The translations under genes were made by a program, and so were the position numbers. Positions 15,022 to 22,083 of a DNA stretch of 58,351 nt are shown piece by piece (the stretch's first letter is position 1; the number at the start of each line of letters is the position of its first letter). The notes below the pieces were generated by a model that saw only the letters and a list, made by a program, of their open reading frames with translations, did no database searches and was not told the origin of the DNA. Source of the DNA: UBA993 sp964485855 (lineage in GTDB: Bacteria; Bacillota; Dethiobacteria; DTU022); assembly GCA_964485855.1 (NCBI GenBank), contig CAZAKI010000009.1, positions 1 through 58,351 of the forward strand. Direction: 5' to 3'.

Positions 15022-15123
15022 GTGCCGAAGGATGGCAAAGTACTTCCTGACGGAGCAGTTATGCCCCAACGGTGGGTCGCGCATACCGTTAATAACGCGG
15101 AAGAAAGGAGAAATGATGAATAA
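15022..15123 (+). CDS. possible 33-residue micro-protein
   Basis: GTG start with AGGAGG nine bases upstream; ends inside the start of the next gene. Begins MPKDGKVLPDGAVMPQRW. The good ribosome binding site and snug fit argue for it; the length argues against certainty. Confidence 0.4.
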   Translation: MPKDGKVLPDGAVMPQRWVAHTVNNAEERRNDE

Positions 15124-15421
15124 ATTAAAATTACGACAAGAATTAAGTAAGCTCACGGCCGATGCAAATGAAGCTATTGGTAGAGTAAAAGAAAAAAAGG
15201 TTGAAATGGGATGTCAGGGGGGTGCTGTCAATTGGGCTGATTTGCGTTGTGTAGAGGCTCAATATGTGCTGAGTTATCATCAAGGGGGCAAAGAATTGTA
15301 TGCTCTATATCGAGTTGTAATAGAGGAAGCTTCGCCGAGTTGCACTCCATTTCAAAGTGCCGTTAGAATACTATTAAGAAAAAAGGGATGGGATAAAATT
15401 ATTGTTGATACCGAATGGTGA
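15113..15421 (+). CDS. hypothetical protein, about 102 residues
   Basis: ATGATG start with GAAAGGAG upstream; a longer in-frame start at 14999 is unlikely because it would run across the 33-residue ORF. Helical N-terminus (KLRQELSKLTADANEAIG), two central Cys. Family not recognised. Confidence 0.6.
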   Translation: MMNKLKLRQELSKLTADANEAIGRVKEKKVEMGCQGGAVNWADLRCVEAQYVLSYHQGGKELYALYRVVIEEASPSCTPFQSAVRILLRKKGWDKIIVDTEW

Positions 15422-15443
15422 CCACGCAGAGAAGGAGCGAAAG

Positions 15444-15500
15444 ATGGAATGGATAAGCGTTGAGGAAAGATTGCCGAAAAAGAAAGAGGTAAAGCCATGA
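15444..15500 (+). pseudogene. truncated DUF551-like gene remnant (18 codons)
   Basis: Good RBS (GAAGGAGCG) and an 18-codon ORF beginning MEWISVEERLPKK. This is the invariant N-terminus of DUF551 proteins common in phages, which normally continue for 60 or more residues. Here it stops at TGA after KEVKP in an ATGA overlap with the next gene, whose start thus inherits its RBS region. Best read as a decayed gene reused as a leader. Confidence 0.55.
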
Positions 15501-15757
15501 AAAAAAGTCGAATTTTTTGGTTGTCCTGGTATTTGATTTTGTTTGGCGTAGTCGTCTTTGCTGGCCATCAGCTATGTTTACTTAGACAAGAAGATGCTGC
15601 GATTAAAGAAATGTCCGCTACCGATAGACCGATATATTGGGCTGATTTTTGGGTTTCTGATTCGCTTGGCAATCAGTATCGAGTAGGATTTTGGCCGATA
15701 AAAGATGTTGACGGGGTGGAAGCGGGCAAAGTTGTTTATTATAAAGTTCCAGAGTAA
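15497..15757 (+). CDS. single-pass membrane protein, 86 residues
   Basis: N-terminal basic residues, then a transmembrane helix at about residues 6-24 (FWLSWYLILFGVVVFAGHQ). A soluble C-terminus follows, likely periplasmic by the positive-inside rule only if the N-terminus is cytoplasmic. Unknown function. Confidence 0.6.
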   Translation: MKKSRIFWLSWYLILFGVVVFAGHQLCLLRQEDAAIKEMSATDRPIYWADFWVSDSLGNQYRVGFWPIKDVDGVEAGKVVYYKVPE

Positions 15758-15774
15758 AGGAATAAAGTAATTAA

Positions 15775-15999
15775 ATGTCGGTAATAAGGGTTTATCAACT
15801 ACACTGTAATGGCGAGGATTGTCGAAAGACATTCATTTTCTCAAATAAGTCTGTCCGGAGACTTCGAAGGGACGCAAAAGAGGTTGGTTGGCAACAGGTT
15901 TATACGGGAAGGGGTGAAAGTATTGATCTTTGTCCAGAATGTGTAAGAAAGATAGAATTAAATGAGCGGAAACGGAAAATACGCACCCGAATACATTAG
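15775..15999 (+). CDS. Cys-containing small protein, 74 residues
   Basis: CNGEDCRKTF near the N-terminus and LCPECVRKIEL near the C-terminus give two Cys pairs, a probable zinc site. Basic C-terminus overlaps the XRE gene. Resembles zinc-finger micro-proteins of phages. Confidence 0.6.
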   Translation: MSVIRVYQLHCNGEDCRKTFIFSNKSVRRLRRDAKEVGWQQVYTGRGESIDLCPECVRKIELNERKRKIRTRIH

Positions 16000-16291
16000 A
16001 AAAAGACGTAATGAGTTGAATCTTACACAAAAAGTCTGTGCGGGTATTGCAGGTGTACATCTGAACACATGGAAAAAGTGGGAACGTGGTTTAATAAAAC
16101 CGAGTCCAAATTCACGCATGAAAATAGACATAGCTATAGGCGACACCATAAAATTAACACCTCAAGAAACCCGAAAAGTAATGAATGTCATAGTGCGCTG
16201 TGGAATTTATATTGATGGATTGACGCAAAAACAAAAAGATGATTTTGCTGAAGTATACGATATGCTTAATGAGAAACCTGGGGAACTTTGA
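15962..16291 (+). CDS. XRE-family DNA-binding regulator
   Basis: 109 residues. Residues about 8-60 (APEYIRKRRNELNLTQKV, then AGVHLNTWKKWERG) form a lambda-repressor-like helix-turn-helix, with the typical W-KWE-G end. C-terminal helix unknown. It is the only recognisable transcription regulator in the window. Isolated within the early operon, so probably an early-gene modulator rather than a lysogeny repressor with a divergent partner. Confidence 0.8.
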   Translation: MSGNGKYAPEYIRKRRNELNLTQKVCAGIAGVHLNTWKKWERGLIKPSPNSRMKIDIAIGDTIKLTPQETRKVMNVIVRCGIYIDGLTQKQKDDFAEVYDMLNEKPGEL

Positions 16292-16507
16292 ATGAGCCAG
16301 CAAAAACCAATCTTAAAAATATACTGTGAATGCTGCGATAGCATGCAAGAATTTATTATCTGTCCGTTAGTGCAGCATGAAGATTGTCTGGAATACGGAT
16401 ACTGGGGAGACATTATCTGTAAGAGATGTAATTTTGTCATAGCCACACTTTCGTCGACCGAAGAAGGCGAATACGAAATCTTGTTTATGCGATTCTCAGG
16501 CCGATAA
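16292..16507 (+). CDS. zinc-binding micro-protein, 71 residues
   Basis: CECCDS and ICKRCNF are two Cys pairs about 25 residues apart; a third Cys lies between. Starts immediately after the XRE stop. Unknown function. Confidence 0.6.
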   Translation: MSQQKPILKIYCECCDSMQEFIICPLVQHEDCLEYGYWGDIICKRCNFVIATLSSTEEGEYEILFMRFSGR

Positions 16508-16508
16508 A

Positions 16509-16655
16509 ATGAAAAAGTTAACGAGATGTATTTTAAAATATATCATCTACCCGATAGGTATGGCCTGGGGAATATTTTGTGGTCTAATGGGATTTGTCTT
16601 CCTTGGGCCGAAGTTTATTAATGTTATTAAATATTTGAAGGAGAGGTCAAGATGA
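16509..16655 (+). CDS. membrane micro-protein, 48 residues
   Basis: ORF from ATG 16509 to TGA 16655. Basic N-terminus followed by a hydrophobic segment (IYPIGMAWGIFCGLMGFVFL), then a basic tail. One membrane helix. Ends in an ATGA overlap with a 16-codon ORF that leads into the glycosyltransferase gene. Confidence 0.5.
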   Translation: MKKLTRCILKYIIYPIGMAWGIFCGLMGFVFLGPKFINVIKYLKERSR

Positions 16656-16702
16656 AGATACGGTTGTATTCAAAGGTGAAAATCAATGAAATCCGCACAT
16701 AA
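16652..16702 (+). CDS. 16-residue leader ORF before glycosyltransferase
   Basis: Begins with GAAGGAGAGG upstream, encodes MKIRLYSKVKINEIRT and terminates inside the next gene (16686), so ribosomes finishing it could reinitiate there. The glycosyltransferase itself has no strong site. Likely translational coupling. Confidence 0.3.
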   Translation: MKIRLYSKVKINEIRT

Positions 16703-17639
16703 AATTTGGCTGTTAATTTTCCTCGTTTTCTGTATGATCTGGCTGATCCCTCATTCAGTCCCCAACTACGATGGGGATACAGACTTCCCCTGGAATTTCG
16801 TGCCAGCAGTGAAAGGTGAACACGTCGATCAGTTTCACGGATTCGTCTACACCTATACCCTTAAAGTTTTTCACGAAGTCTGGGGTGATTGGATGATGTC
16901 AGGTCGGATGATTTCAGCGTTATCAATGGCACTAAGTCTATTCTTCATCTTTCAACTGACGGGCTGGACGGGAGTTATTTTACTGTTGATAAGTCCCCTG
17001 TTCTGGTGGTGTTCCTACCATTTGACGACTGACTCGTTGGCGTGGTTGTTTATGTGCGGTGCATATTGGGGTTGGTGTGATGGCTGTTGGATAAACGGAT
17101 TATCAAAATTTAACAATTCCTCCCTGGGTGTGAATATTTTCTTTGTATTGTCGGGGGTCTATGCCGGTCTTGCGTTTTGTACTCGTTATCCCATGATATT
17201 GTTATTAATCTTAACGTTGTTCATCCCTTGGCGTAAGATTTGGCTATTTTTAGTTCCGTTTTTGAGTCTTGTCGGGTTTCAGGGATTTTTAAACCTGAGA
17301 AACGGATTCGGGATCCTTGGAAATAATTTCGGGATGAACGTCATGCAGAAAGGCACGGCCTTGAACTTCGGGGCGATCCTGAAAAATCTCTGGCTATTCC
17401 CGATTCAGTTTATGTCTGAAATGTGGCCGCTGTTTGGGATAGTGTTAGTCTTGGCGTTTTATGAATTGGTTAGACAGAAGCGTTGGGAGTTAATTATAAT
17501 TGGTGTGGTGATGATCGGGACGGTGAGCTTGACGTTTTATTCAATGCGGTTTTTCCTGCCGGTGATGTTGCCGGTTTTAATTGGGGCAAGTTTGTTTATA
17601 AGGAGATTAAGCCATGAAATGTGCGATAGTGTTGGCTGA
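16686..17639 (+). CDS. GT-C type membrane glycosyltransferase, N-terminal part
   Basis: 317 residues, about eight hydrophobic segments. The first helix (residues 7-22) is followed by an extracytoplasmic loop with NYDGDTDF (Asp29, Asp31), the acidic catalytic motif position of PMT/ArnT-like GT-C enzymes. GRMISALSMALS, LTTDSLAWLF and CTRYPMILL also fit that family. The ORF ends after a helix (LPVMLPVLIGASLFIRR) where complete enzymes continue to a last helix and a soluble C-terminal domain. That missing part appears at 17889-18263. Substrate probably a polyprenyl-phosphate sugar; acceptor unknown. Likely modifies host envelope glycans. Confidence 0.75.
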   Translation: MKSAHKIWLLIFLVFCMIWLIPHSVPNYDGDTDFPWNFVPAVKGEHVDQFHGFVYTYTLKVFHEVWGDWMMSGRMISALSMALSLFFIFQLTGWTGVILLLISPLFWWCSYHLTTDSLAWLFMCGAYWGWCDGCWINGLSKFNNSSLGVNIFFVLSGVYAGLAFCTRYPMILLLILTLFIPWRKIWLFLVPFLSLVGFQGFLNLRNGFGILGNNFGMNVMQKGTALNFGAILKNLWLFPIQFMSEMWPLFGIVLVLAFYELVRQKRWELIIIGVVMIGTVSLTFYSMRFFLPVMLPVLIGASLFIRRLSHEMCDSVG

Positions 17640-17892
17640 CGGAGTAAAGCAAATAATGTTTGCCCCTGAAAACGAAAATGAAAAGCAAGCTTTACAAATG
17701 ATTACGGTAGCCGATGATATTACAATTGAAACGAAACATGGTTCTTTTTATGAAAATTATGGTAACGTTTTGGGTTATAAAGTTAATTTTTGTCACGGCG
17801 GATGGTTAAGAGCGTTTGCAGATGATGATTGCGTAATGCTTGTTTTAACACCCAAGAAAAAAGAAGATTCTCGAAAGGGAAAAGACGAATGA
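17614..17892 (+). CDS. conserved phage small protein splitting the glycosyltransferase
   Basis: 92 residues beginning MKCAIVLADGVKQIMFAPEN, resembling a phage family of unknown function. It starts inside the end of the GT-C gene with RBS AAGGAG, and its stop overlaps the start of the GT-C C-terminal piece. Soluble, one Cys pair far apart. Its placement suggests it inserted into a once continuous glycosyltransferase gene. Confidence 0.65.
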   Translation: MKCAIVLADGVKQIMFAPENENEKQALQMITVADDITIETKHGSFYENYGNVLGYKVNFCHGGWLRAFADDDCVMLVLTPKKKEDSRKGKDE

Positions 17893-18263
17893 AAATAACG
17901 ATAATAGCAATAATCCTGATTAGTGCCTTTGTCGTTGCAGTCAACATCGATCGATGGGCAGACCTTCAGGACGAGGGTTTGGTCTACTTAGGCCAGGCCA
18001 AAACAAAGCTCAACTTAACCGGAACCCTAACAGCGAGAAAGGCAAATCAAGCTTTTATGCTGGGCTTAAAGTTTCGGTGCATCCCCCAAGACATAGAGAC
18101 GCAAGATTTTATACCCTGGTGTAAAAGTAATGATGTTCAGTACATTTTTTGGGGACGCTTAGAGGCACAATCCAGACCTCAACTGTCAAGACTGGAATGG
18201 CTTAAAGACTGTGAGGTTATTTGGCATCTTGAAAATTGGGGAATTATAGCGAGGGTGAAATGA
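17889..18263 (+). CDS. GT-C glycosyltransferase, C-terminal part
   Basis: 124 residues: one membrane helix (ITIIAIILISAFVVAVN) and a soluble domain with LTARKANQAFMLGLKFRCIP, DVQYIFWGR and WHLENWGIIARVK. This order (helix, then cleft-facing small alpha/beta domain ending in a hydrophobic beta strand) matches the C-terminal periplasmic domain of ArnT/PMT-like enzymes. The two halves could form a heterodimeric enzyme. ATGA overlap on both sides. Confidence 0.6.
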   Translation: MKITIIAIILISAFVVAVNIDRWADLQDEGLVYLGQAKTKLNLTGTLTARKANQAFMLGLKFRCIPQDIETQDFIPWCKSNDVQYIFWGRLEAQSRPQLSRLEWLKDCEVIWHLENWGIIARVK

Positions 18264-18649
18264 AAATATATAAAATATTTGATTATGTTTATGGTGTTGA
18301 TTTAATTGTCATTATAGGTAAATGGGAAGATTATCAAAGATATTTAAAGAGGAGTTGGGATGTTGAGATGGAAGAATGGCAATATCAGGCAGGACAGGCA
18401 TCGCACTTGATAAGAACAAAAGATGGTTTTCAGACAAACGTAGTATGGCTAAAGAATTTTAAATGGTGCGTTGAGGATTATGCTGTTCTCGCCCACGAAA
18501 TATTACATTCTGTTCAGGCTACAGTGAAGCGAGTTAAAATTGAACCTGACTCAGAAGCGGTTAATTATTATTTTCAATATTTGTTTCGGACTGCATTGAG
18601 GAAAATTAAAAAAGGAAATGTTAAAAGAAAAAGGTCATCCCATGATTAG
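18260..18649 (+). CDS. HExxH putative metalloprotease
   Basis: 129 residues from ATG 18260. LAHEILHSVQ carries HEILH at 79-83; downstream EPDSEAVNYYFQYL supplies an acidic third ligand (Glu95, Asp97 or Glu99) and a helix. Phages encode small proteins of this form with unknown targets. It follows the glycosyltransferase pieces with ATGA overlap. No signal peptide, so it would act in the cytoplasm. Confidence 0.7.
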   Translation: MKIYKIFDYVYGVDLIVIIGKWEDYQRYLKRSWDVEMEEWQYQAGQASHLIRTKDGFQTNVVWLKNFKWCVEDYAVLAHEILHSVQATVKRVKIEPDSEAVNYYFQYLFRTALRKIKKGNVKRKRSSHD

Positions 18650-18719
18650 ATATGTCAATCAGACAAGATTAGAGCAATATTTACTGGGAAATCTTATTAT
18701 TGGGGTGAACAATAAGTAG
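18642..18719 (+). CDS. possible 25-residue micro-protein
   Basis: Overlaps the end of the HExxH gene; begins MIRYVNQTRLEQYL. No strong RBS. Supported only by position. Confidence 0.25.
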   Translation: MIRYVNQTRLEQYLLGNLIIGVNNK

Positions 18720-18735
18720 GGCTCTTAAACCTTGG

Positions 18736-18813
18736 ATGGGGAAAATGGTTTTTTCAATAATAGTATTATGCGTAGCGATAATTTCATTGATAGTTGCTCT
18801 TTGGGATGATTAG
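18736..18813 (+). CDS. single-helix membrane micro-protein, 25 residues
   Basis: MGKM start then an uninterrupted hydrophobic helix (VFSIIVLCVAIISLIVALW) and two Asp, the form of tiny phage membrane proteins. No strong RBS. Could be an anchor or modulator; alternatively chance. Confidence 0.35.
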   Translation: MGKMVFSIIVLCVAIISLIVALWDD

Positions 18814-18841
18814 ATATAATGGTGATTTGGGGAAATTGAGA

Positions 18842-18967
18842 ATGAAACCAGAAAAAATCGGCAGAGGCTTCGGTGAAATTATTAATTTAGCAGTCATTGC
18901 TCTTTTGGTTGCCAAGTGCGAAGGTTGGGGATTTATAGCGAGGGTGAAAAATGAAAAAGAAAATTAA
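18842..18967 (+). CDS. 41-residue protein ending in a duplicated GT-C tail
   Basis: Begins MKPEKIGRGFGEII, has a hydrophobic stretch (LAVIALLVA), and ends WGFIARVKNEKEN, nearly repeating the WGIIARVK tail of the GT-C C-terminal gene. The DNA at 18925-18957 and 18236-18266 is almost identical, so this is a chimera produced by local duplication. Confidence 0.4.
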   Translation: MKPEKIGRGFGEIINLAVIALLVAKCEGWGFIARVKNEKEN

Positions 18968-19166
18968 AACAGATTTAACGCAATCATTTAAAGAATTAAT
19001 ACAGCTAAGAAAAAGAAAGTTGGCGAATATAATGTCCGAATGGATATTAGATATAATTGATCAACGGTATTTATCGGAAGAAATACATATACTTAGTCTA
19101 AAAGAGCAAGTGAAAAAATTAAGCGATAAGCTATATGATAAATTAAAAAAGACAGGTTTTTATTAA
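18951..19166 (+). CDS. basic helical protein, 71 residues
   Basis: RBS GAGGGTG within the duplicated segment. Lys-rich helices with Leu heptads (LRKRKLANIMSEWILDIID and LKEQVKKLSDKLYD). Perhaps a coiled-coil dimer. Unknown function. Confidence 0.55.
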   Translation: MKKKIKTDLTQSFKELIQLRKRKLANIMSEWILDIIDQRYLSEEIHILSLKEQVKKLSDKLYDKLKKTGFY

Positions 19167-19200
19167 TGGTAAAAAATGAATAAACAAAAAAGGCGATAAC

Positions 19201-19479
19201 ATGAATAACTACATCACCCAAAAGCATTTAAAACGGTTACGAGAATTAGTCGGTCAGGGTAGAATATGGGTTGTGATTACAAATCCCGGGAAAGTTTTGA
19301 AATGGCCCGGGCCGTATGGTAGAGAAATGAGAACAAAGTACGGAAAAGTAACGGCACGACAGGCGAGGAATAGTGACATTGAGTACGTTGAGAAAATGAA
19401 CGGCACGATCGGGTGTGCGTATTACAAAGGATTCTTTATTGCTGAGAATGGAAAGTTAATAGAATTGGAGCAGCCATGA
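19201..19479 (+). CDS. hypothetical protein, 92 residues
   Basis: Basic soluble protein (ITQKHLKRLRELVGQGRIWV). Weak RBS (AAGGCG). ATGA overlap with the zinc-ribbon gene that follows. Family not recognised. Confidence 0.55.
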   Translation: MNNYITQKHLKRLRELVGQGRIWVVITNPGKVLKWPGPYGREMRTKYGKVTARQARNSDIEYVEKMNGTIGCAYYKGFFIAENGKLIELEQP

Positions 19480-19706
19480 CACAATTTATAGAATGTCCTA
19501 AATGTGGTTCTTCAAAAACAAGAGTCAAAGAAACTCGGAAAACATTCCAGAAAGAAGGAGTGACCAGAAAAAGACGATGTGAGGAATGCGGACATATTTT
19601 TTCTGAGGTTTCGGTGATTATAAACCAGAAACCAGTAACCCATGAAGTGATTTTGGACAACAAAAGAACAAGGGTGTTTTTGCCGATAGATAAAAAGGAG
19701 GGTTGA
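19476..19706 (+). CDS. zinc-ribbon protein resembling the NrdR N-terminus
   Basis: 76 residues. CPKCGSSKTRVKETRKTF then RKRRCEECGHIFSEVSV is the zinc-ribbon layout of NrdR-type regulators and of phage Ogr-like fingers, but the ATP-cone that would define NrdR is absent. RBS TTGGAG. Possibly a small DNA-binding regulator. Confidence 0.7.
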   Translation: MTQFIECPKCGSSKTRVKETRKTFQKEGVTRKRRCEECGHIFSEVSVIINQKPVTHEVILDNKRTRVFLPIDKKEG

Positions 19707-19708
19707 GG

Positions 19709-19885
19709 GTGGAGCTAGAAAGAGATAAGCTTGAGCCGAGCCGTTATGCGTATTTGAATATTGAAGATTCAAAATTATATGACAGCGTAAAAAATAGTGA
19801 AGACCCAAAGGATAAGCAGATTAAAAGATTATTAGAAGAAAAGGCAAGGGGGGAGCAGGCAGCACATTGCAGATGTAAGTGGTAG
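19709..19885 (+). CDS. small protein ending HCRCKW, 58 residues
   Basis: GTG at 19709 is preferred because AAGGAGGG lies eight bases upstream; a TTG at 19703 is too close. Charged, with a C-terminal AAHCRCKW Cys-x-Cys tail. Last gene of the long plus-strand early run except for a small acidic ORF. Function unknown. Confidence 0.5.
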   Translation: MELERDKLEPSRYAYLNIEDSKLYDSVKNSEDPKDKQIKRLLEEKARGEQAAHCRCKW

Positions 19886-19895
19886 GGAAAAAACG

Positions 19896-19924
19896 TTGAC
19901 ACAAACCCACCTAAATAGCATAAA
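19896..19924 (+). promoter_or_regulatory. candidate sigma-70-type promoter
   Basis: TTGACA at 19896-19901 with CATAAA 17 bases further (19919-19924). The -35 matches perfectly, the -10 only partly. It would drive the small acidic ORF at 19990. A second TTGACA (19931-19936) is eight bases from TATAAT (19945-19950), too close to be a standard pair. Confidence 0.4.
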
Positions 19925-19989
19925 CGCCTATTGACATTAATTTATATAATGCGTACATTCAGATAGTTGAATATGCGCATTTTTTTATA

Positions 19990-20109
19990 ATGGATGAAGA
20001 TGCGGACACCGAAACAAAAGATATTTTTCAAGAGTTTGAGACACCAGACCTTGAAAAGATGCTTCGTTTTATGGGATATGAATTAGAAATAGAAAGCCCC
20101 GCCGAATAA
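19990..20109 (+). CDS. acidic 39-residue protein
   Basis: ORF beginning MDEDADTETKDIFQEF, ending just inside the loop of the terminator hairpin. Very acidic, like small phage DNA-mimic or anti-host peptides, but that is speculation. No Shine-Dalgarno upstream (TTTTTTATA). It has its own candidate promoter. Confidence 0.4.
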   Translation: MDEDADTETKDIFQEFETPDLEKMLRFMGYELEIESPAE

Positions 20110-20122
20110 GGCAGGGCTTTTT
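20095..20122 (+). terminator. rho-independent terminator, likely bidirectional
   Basis: Stem AGCCCCGCC (20095-20103) with GGCAGGGCT (20110-20118), one mismatch, loop GAATAA, followed by TTTTT. On the opposite strand the stem is also followed by a T-rich run, so it can end both the plus-strand early operon and the converging minus-strand operon. Confidence 0.8.
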
Positions 20123-20126
20123 GCCA

Positions 20127-20164
20127 GCCCCTCCTGCAAGGTTGCGAGTCCGAGGAGAAGGGGC
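20127..20164 (-). other. second inverted repeat at operon convergence
   Basis: GCCC plus CTCCT (20127-20135) pairs with AGGAG plus GGGC (20153-20164), with a three-base bulge. It lies downstream of the minus-strand operon's last gene and may protect that mRNA's 3' end or add to termination. Confidence 0.4.
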
Positions 20165-20193
20165 AAGGCGTTTCTTTGACAAGACGGGAGTTT

Positions 20194-20505
20194 TTAAGCT
20201 TCTTCGATCTGGTCCCCAAAGTATTTATCGGCTGCTTCTTCGCCGCCGTGGGTTTGCAGGAACCGGAAAGCATCGGTATCGGAGACAGGCTCGATTTTTT
20301 CGCCCCAGCCAAGGTTTGATCCGTGAGATGAGGCCATGTCGGTCATTGGCCCGCCAGTGTGGTGGATAAACCATGTACCTTTTTTGGTGCGATACAAATC
20401 TTTCGACCGACGGGCAAAATCGTTGGTATAATGTCCGTTGCTCCATCCGTAGATGTGGGTGGCAGTCTCCGTATTATACCGTTTGTTATTGATGATGGCT
20501 ATCAT
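20194..20505 (-). CDS. conserved mobile-element protein, 103 residues
   Basis: Minus strand. The start at 20505 has TAAGGAGAATACC upstream; a longer version to 20571 lacks this. Begins MIAIINNKRYNTETATHIYG and contains LYRTKKGTWFIHHTGG and a C-terminal DAFRFLQTHGGEEAADKYF. This family is widespread on plasmids, integrative elements and phages; function unknown. Last gene of the minus operon. Confidence 0.8.
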   Translation of the reverse strand: MIAIINNKRYNTETATHIYGWSNGHYTNDFARRSKDLYRTKKGTWFIHHTGGPMTDMASSHGSNLGWGEKIEPVSDTDAFRFLQTHGGEEAADKYFGDQIEEA

Positions 20506-20539
20506 GGTATTCTCCTTACGGCATACGTGCCGTCGTTGG

Positions 20540-20599
20540 TCAGGCTGGTTCCGCCAGCCCACCGGCCACAAGCAACATGCTTGCGGGTGTGTGTTCCAT
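20540..20599 (-). CDS. possible 19-residue micro-ORF
   Basis: Minus strand, ATG with AAGGAGTAATAGCC upstream, encoding MEHTPASMLLVAGGLAEPA. A short hairpin (GGCA/TGCC) follows before the next gene's RBS. Good RBS, but too short to be sure. Confidence 0.35.
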   Translation of the reverse strand: MEHTPASMLLVAGGLAEPA

Positions 20600-20620
20600 G
20601 GCTATTACTCCTTATGGTTA

Positions 20621-21604
20621 TCAATCGTAATAGGTATAAGCTGCACACTCGCCGTCGATGGATAATTTAAGCATGGATTTGTTTTTACATTCAGCTCCAG
20701 CCCAAAGACATAAAGAACATTGTTTTTTAATCTTTGGGGTGACCTCAGGGAATAATTGGAAGTCGGCATCTTCAAAGCTTAAACCGTTTTCTTTCTGGTA
20801 TTTGTCTTTGAGGTATATTTCGACGACTTGATGGGCTTTCCATTTGGCTGCATTAGTGAGGTGGAGTTGCCAGGCTTTGTTTCTTGGAGACCACCGGAAG
20901 CCACGGCGTTTTAATTCGGAGCGGATATTCGCGTCTGGCTTACCTGGAAAAACTATTTGCAATCGGTTTTCTTCGGCGTTTTCGATGATCTCAACATCTC
21001 CAAAGGTTTCGGAATTGGTTACAGCGTTAAATTGGACGCTTAAATGTTCAAGGCGTTGTTTAGCTGACCGAATAGTTGCTCCAAGATTTGATAATTGCCA
21101 AGAAGCGAAAGGCTGTTTATTCCAGGAATAGTCATTGTCGATTTTGGTTTTCATTCGTTGAATTCCAGCATCATCCAAACCGAGAACTTTTAACTTTGAA
21201 TCATCGCCCTTTTCGTAGGTTTTCCACGCCCTGTTAAAGACTTTCATCCGGTTTCGTTCTTCTTCAAGTTTAGTAATTTTTTCCTGTAGTTTGGTGAGTG
21301 CTTCGGGATCGTCAGAAGATATGGTTCGGTTGCTTTCGGCGGCATCGGCACGCTTGGTTAAATGGTCAGCCTTTTCTTGGAGCGCAATGGATTTGCCGAA
21401 TTTGTTATGGATTTTGTTGCGGTAATTCCGGTCACGTTTTTCTGAGTGATGACCCACAAGGATGGGTTGCCCGAAAGGTATTGCCCGTGCCATGTTATCA
21501 GCTTGTTCTCTTGTTTGTTGTGATTCTTCTTCGGCTTTTTCAGCACTTGCCCGTAAACGCTCAATTCGGGCTTGTTTGCGGTCTTCATAATCTGCTTGAG
21601 GCAT
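20621..21604 (-). CDS. DUF3560 family protein
   Basis: 327 residues on the minus strand, RBS AAGGAGGTATATC. The N-terminus YEDRKQARIERLRASAEKAE, then IPFGQPILVGHHSEKRDRN, is diagnostic of DUF3560. A long coiled coil spans about residues 80-125. The C-terminal LKRRGFRWSPRNKAWQLHLT and a final four-Cys segment (QCSLCLWAGAEC) are typical extras. The family sits on plasmids, conjugative elements and phages; function unknown. Heads of this accessory block are shared with mobile elements, suggesting transfer. Confidence 0.85.
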   Translation of the reverse strand: MPQADYEDRKQARIERLRASAEKAEEESQQTREQADNMARAIPFGQPILVGHHSEKRDRNYRNKIHNKFGKSIALQEKADHLTKRADAAESNRTISSDDPEALTKLQEKITKLEEERNRMKVFNRAWKTYEKGDDSKLKVLGLDDAGIQRMKTKIDNDYSWNKQPFASWQLSNLGATIRSAKQRLEHLSVQFNAVTNSETFGDVEIIENAEENRLQIVFPGKPDANIRSELKRRGFRWSPRNKAWQLHLTNAAKWKAHQVVEIYLKDKYQKENGLSFEDADFQLFPEVTPKIKKQCSLCLWAGAECKNKSMLKLSIDGECAAYTYYD

Positions 21605-21622
21605 GATATACCTCCTTGTGAT

Positions 21623-21826
21623 TTATGAAAAGTCTGAAAGATTTCTGATTCTGAACAGATCGACGGCGAATTCGTTTCCGGCCAAATCCCTGACGATCCA
21701 TTCACCTGTTAAGTTGATCCTGACAAAGTGAGCCGAGTGTAAACGTTGATCCGAGTCCCAAAAGTCAACTCGTTTTCCCTGATGCTCTTGGGCTACATCG
21801 TGTAAAAAGGTTTCTTGTGCATTCAT
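21623..21826 (-). CDS. hypothetical protein, 67 residues
   Basis: Minus strand, upstream of DUF3560, RBS AAGGAGAAAGCCGTC. Soluble (begins MNAQETFLHDVAQEHQG), beta-rich middle (WIVRDLAGNEFAVDLFRI). Member of the same operon. Unknown. Confidence 0.55.
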   Translation of the reverse strand: MNAQETFLHDVAQEHQGKRVDFWDSDQRLHSAHFVRINLTGEWIVRDLAGNEFAVDLFRIRNLSDFS

Positions 21827-21846
21827 GACGGCTTTCTCCTTGTGTT

Positions 21847-22077
21847 TTATGACATTGATTTTAGTAAAAATGAGCGAATATTGCCAGTGAGAACATAGCC
21901 CACATTGTCGTATATGCAGACAAAGTTATTTTTCTTTGTGCGACGGAAATATATTTCAGGAGTAGGGGAAAAGGGCAATTTATCGGAAGAAACCCATATC
22001 TGTAAAGCCTTCCCATAATCAGAACGAAAAACATTAATACGCTCACAGTCATTTACATTTATTCGTATCCACTTCAT
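21847..22077 (-). CDS. hypothetical protein, 76 residues
   Basis: Minus strand. MKWIRINVNDCERINVF, later FVCIYDNVGYVL: small beta protein. Its start lies seven bases past the stop of the 42-residue gene upstream. Unknown. Confidence 0.55.
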   Translation of the reverse strand: MKWIRINVNDCERINVFRSDYGKALQIWVSSDKLPFSPTPEIYFRRTKKNNFVCIYDNVGYVLTGNIRSFLLKSMS

Positions 22078-22083
22078 TTTATA

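Noticed and set aside
19931..19950. Promoter TTGACA plus TATAAT
   Set aside because: Spacing of eight bases is too short for sigma-70.
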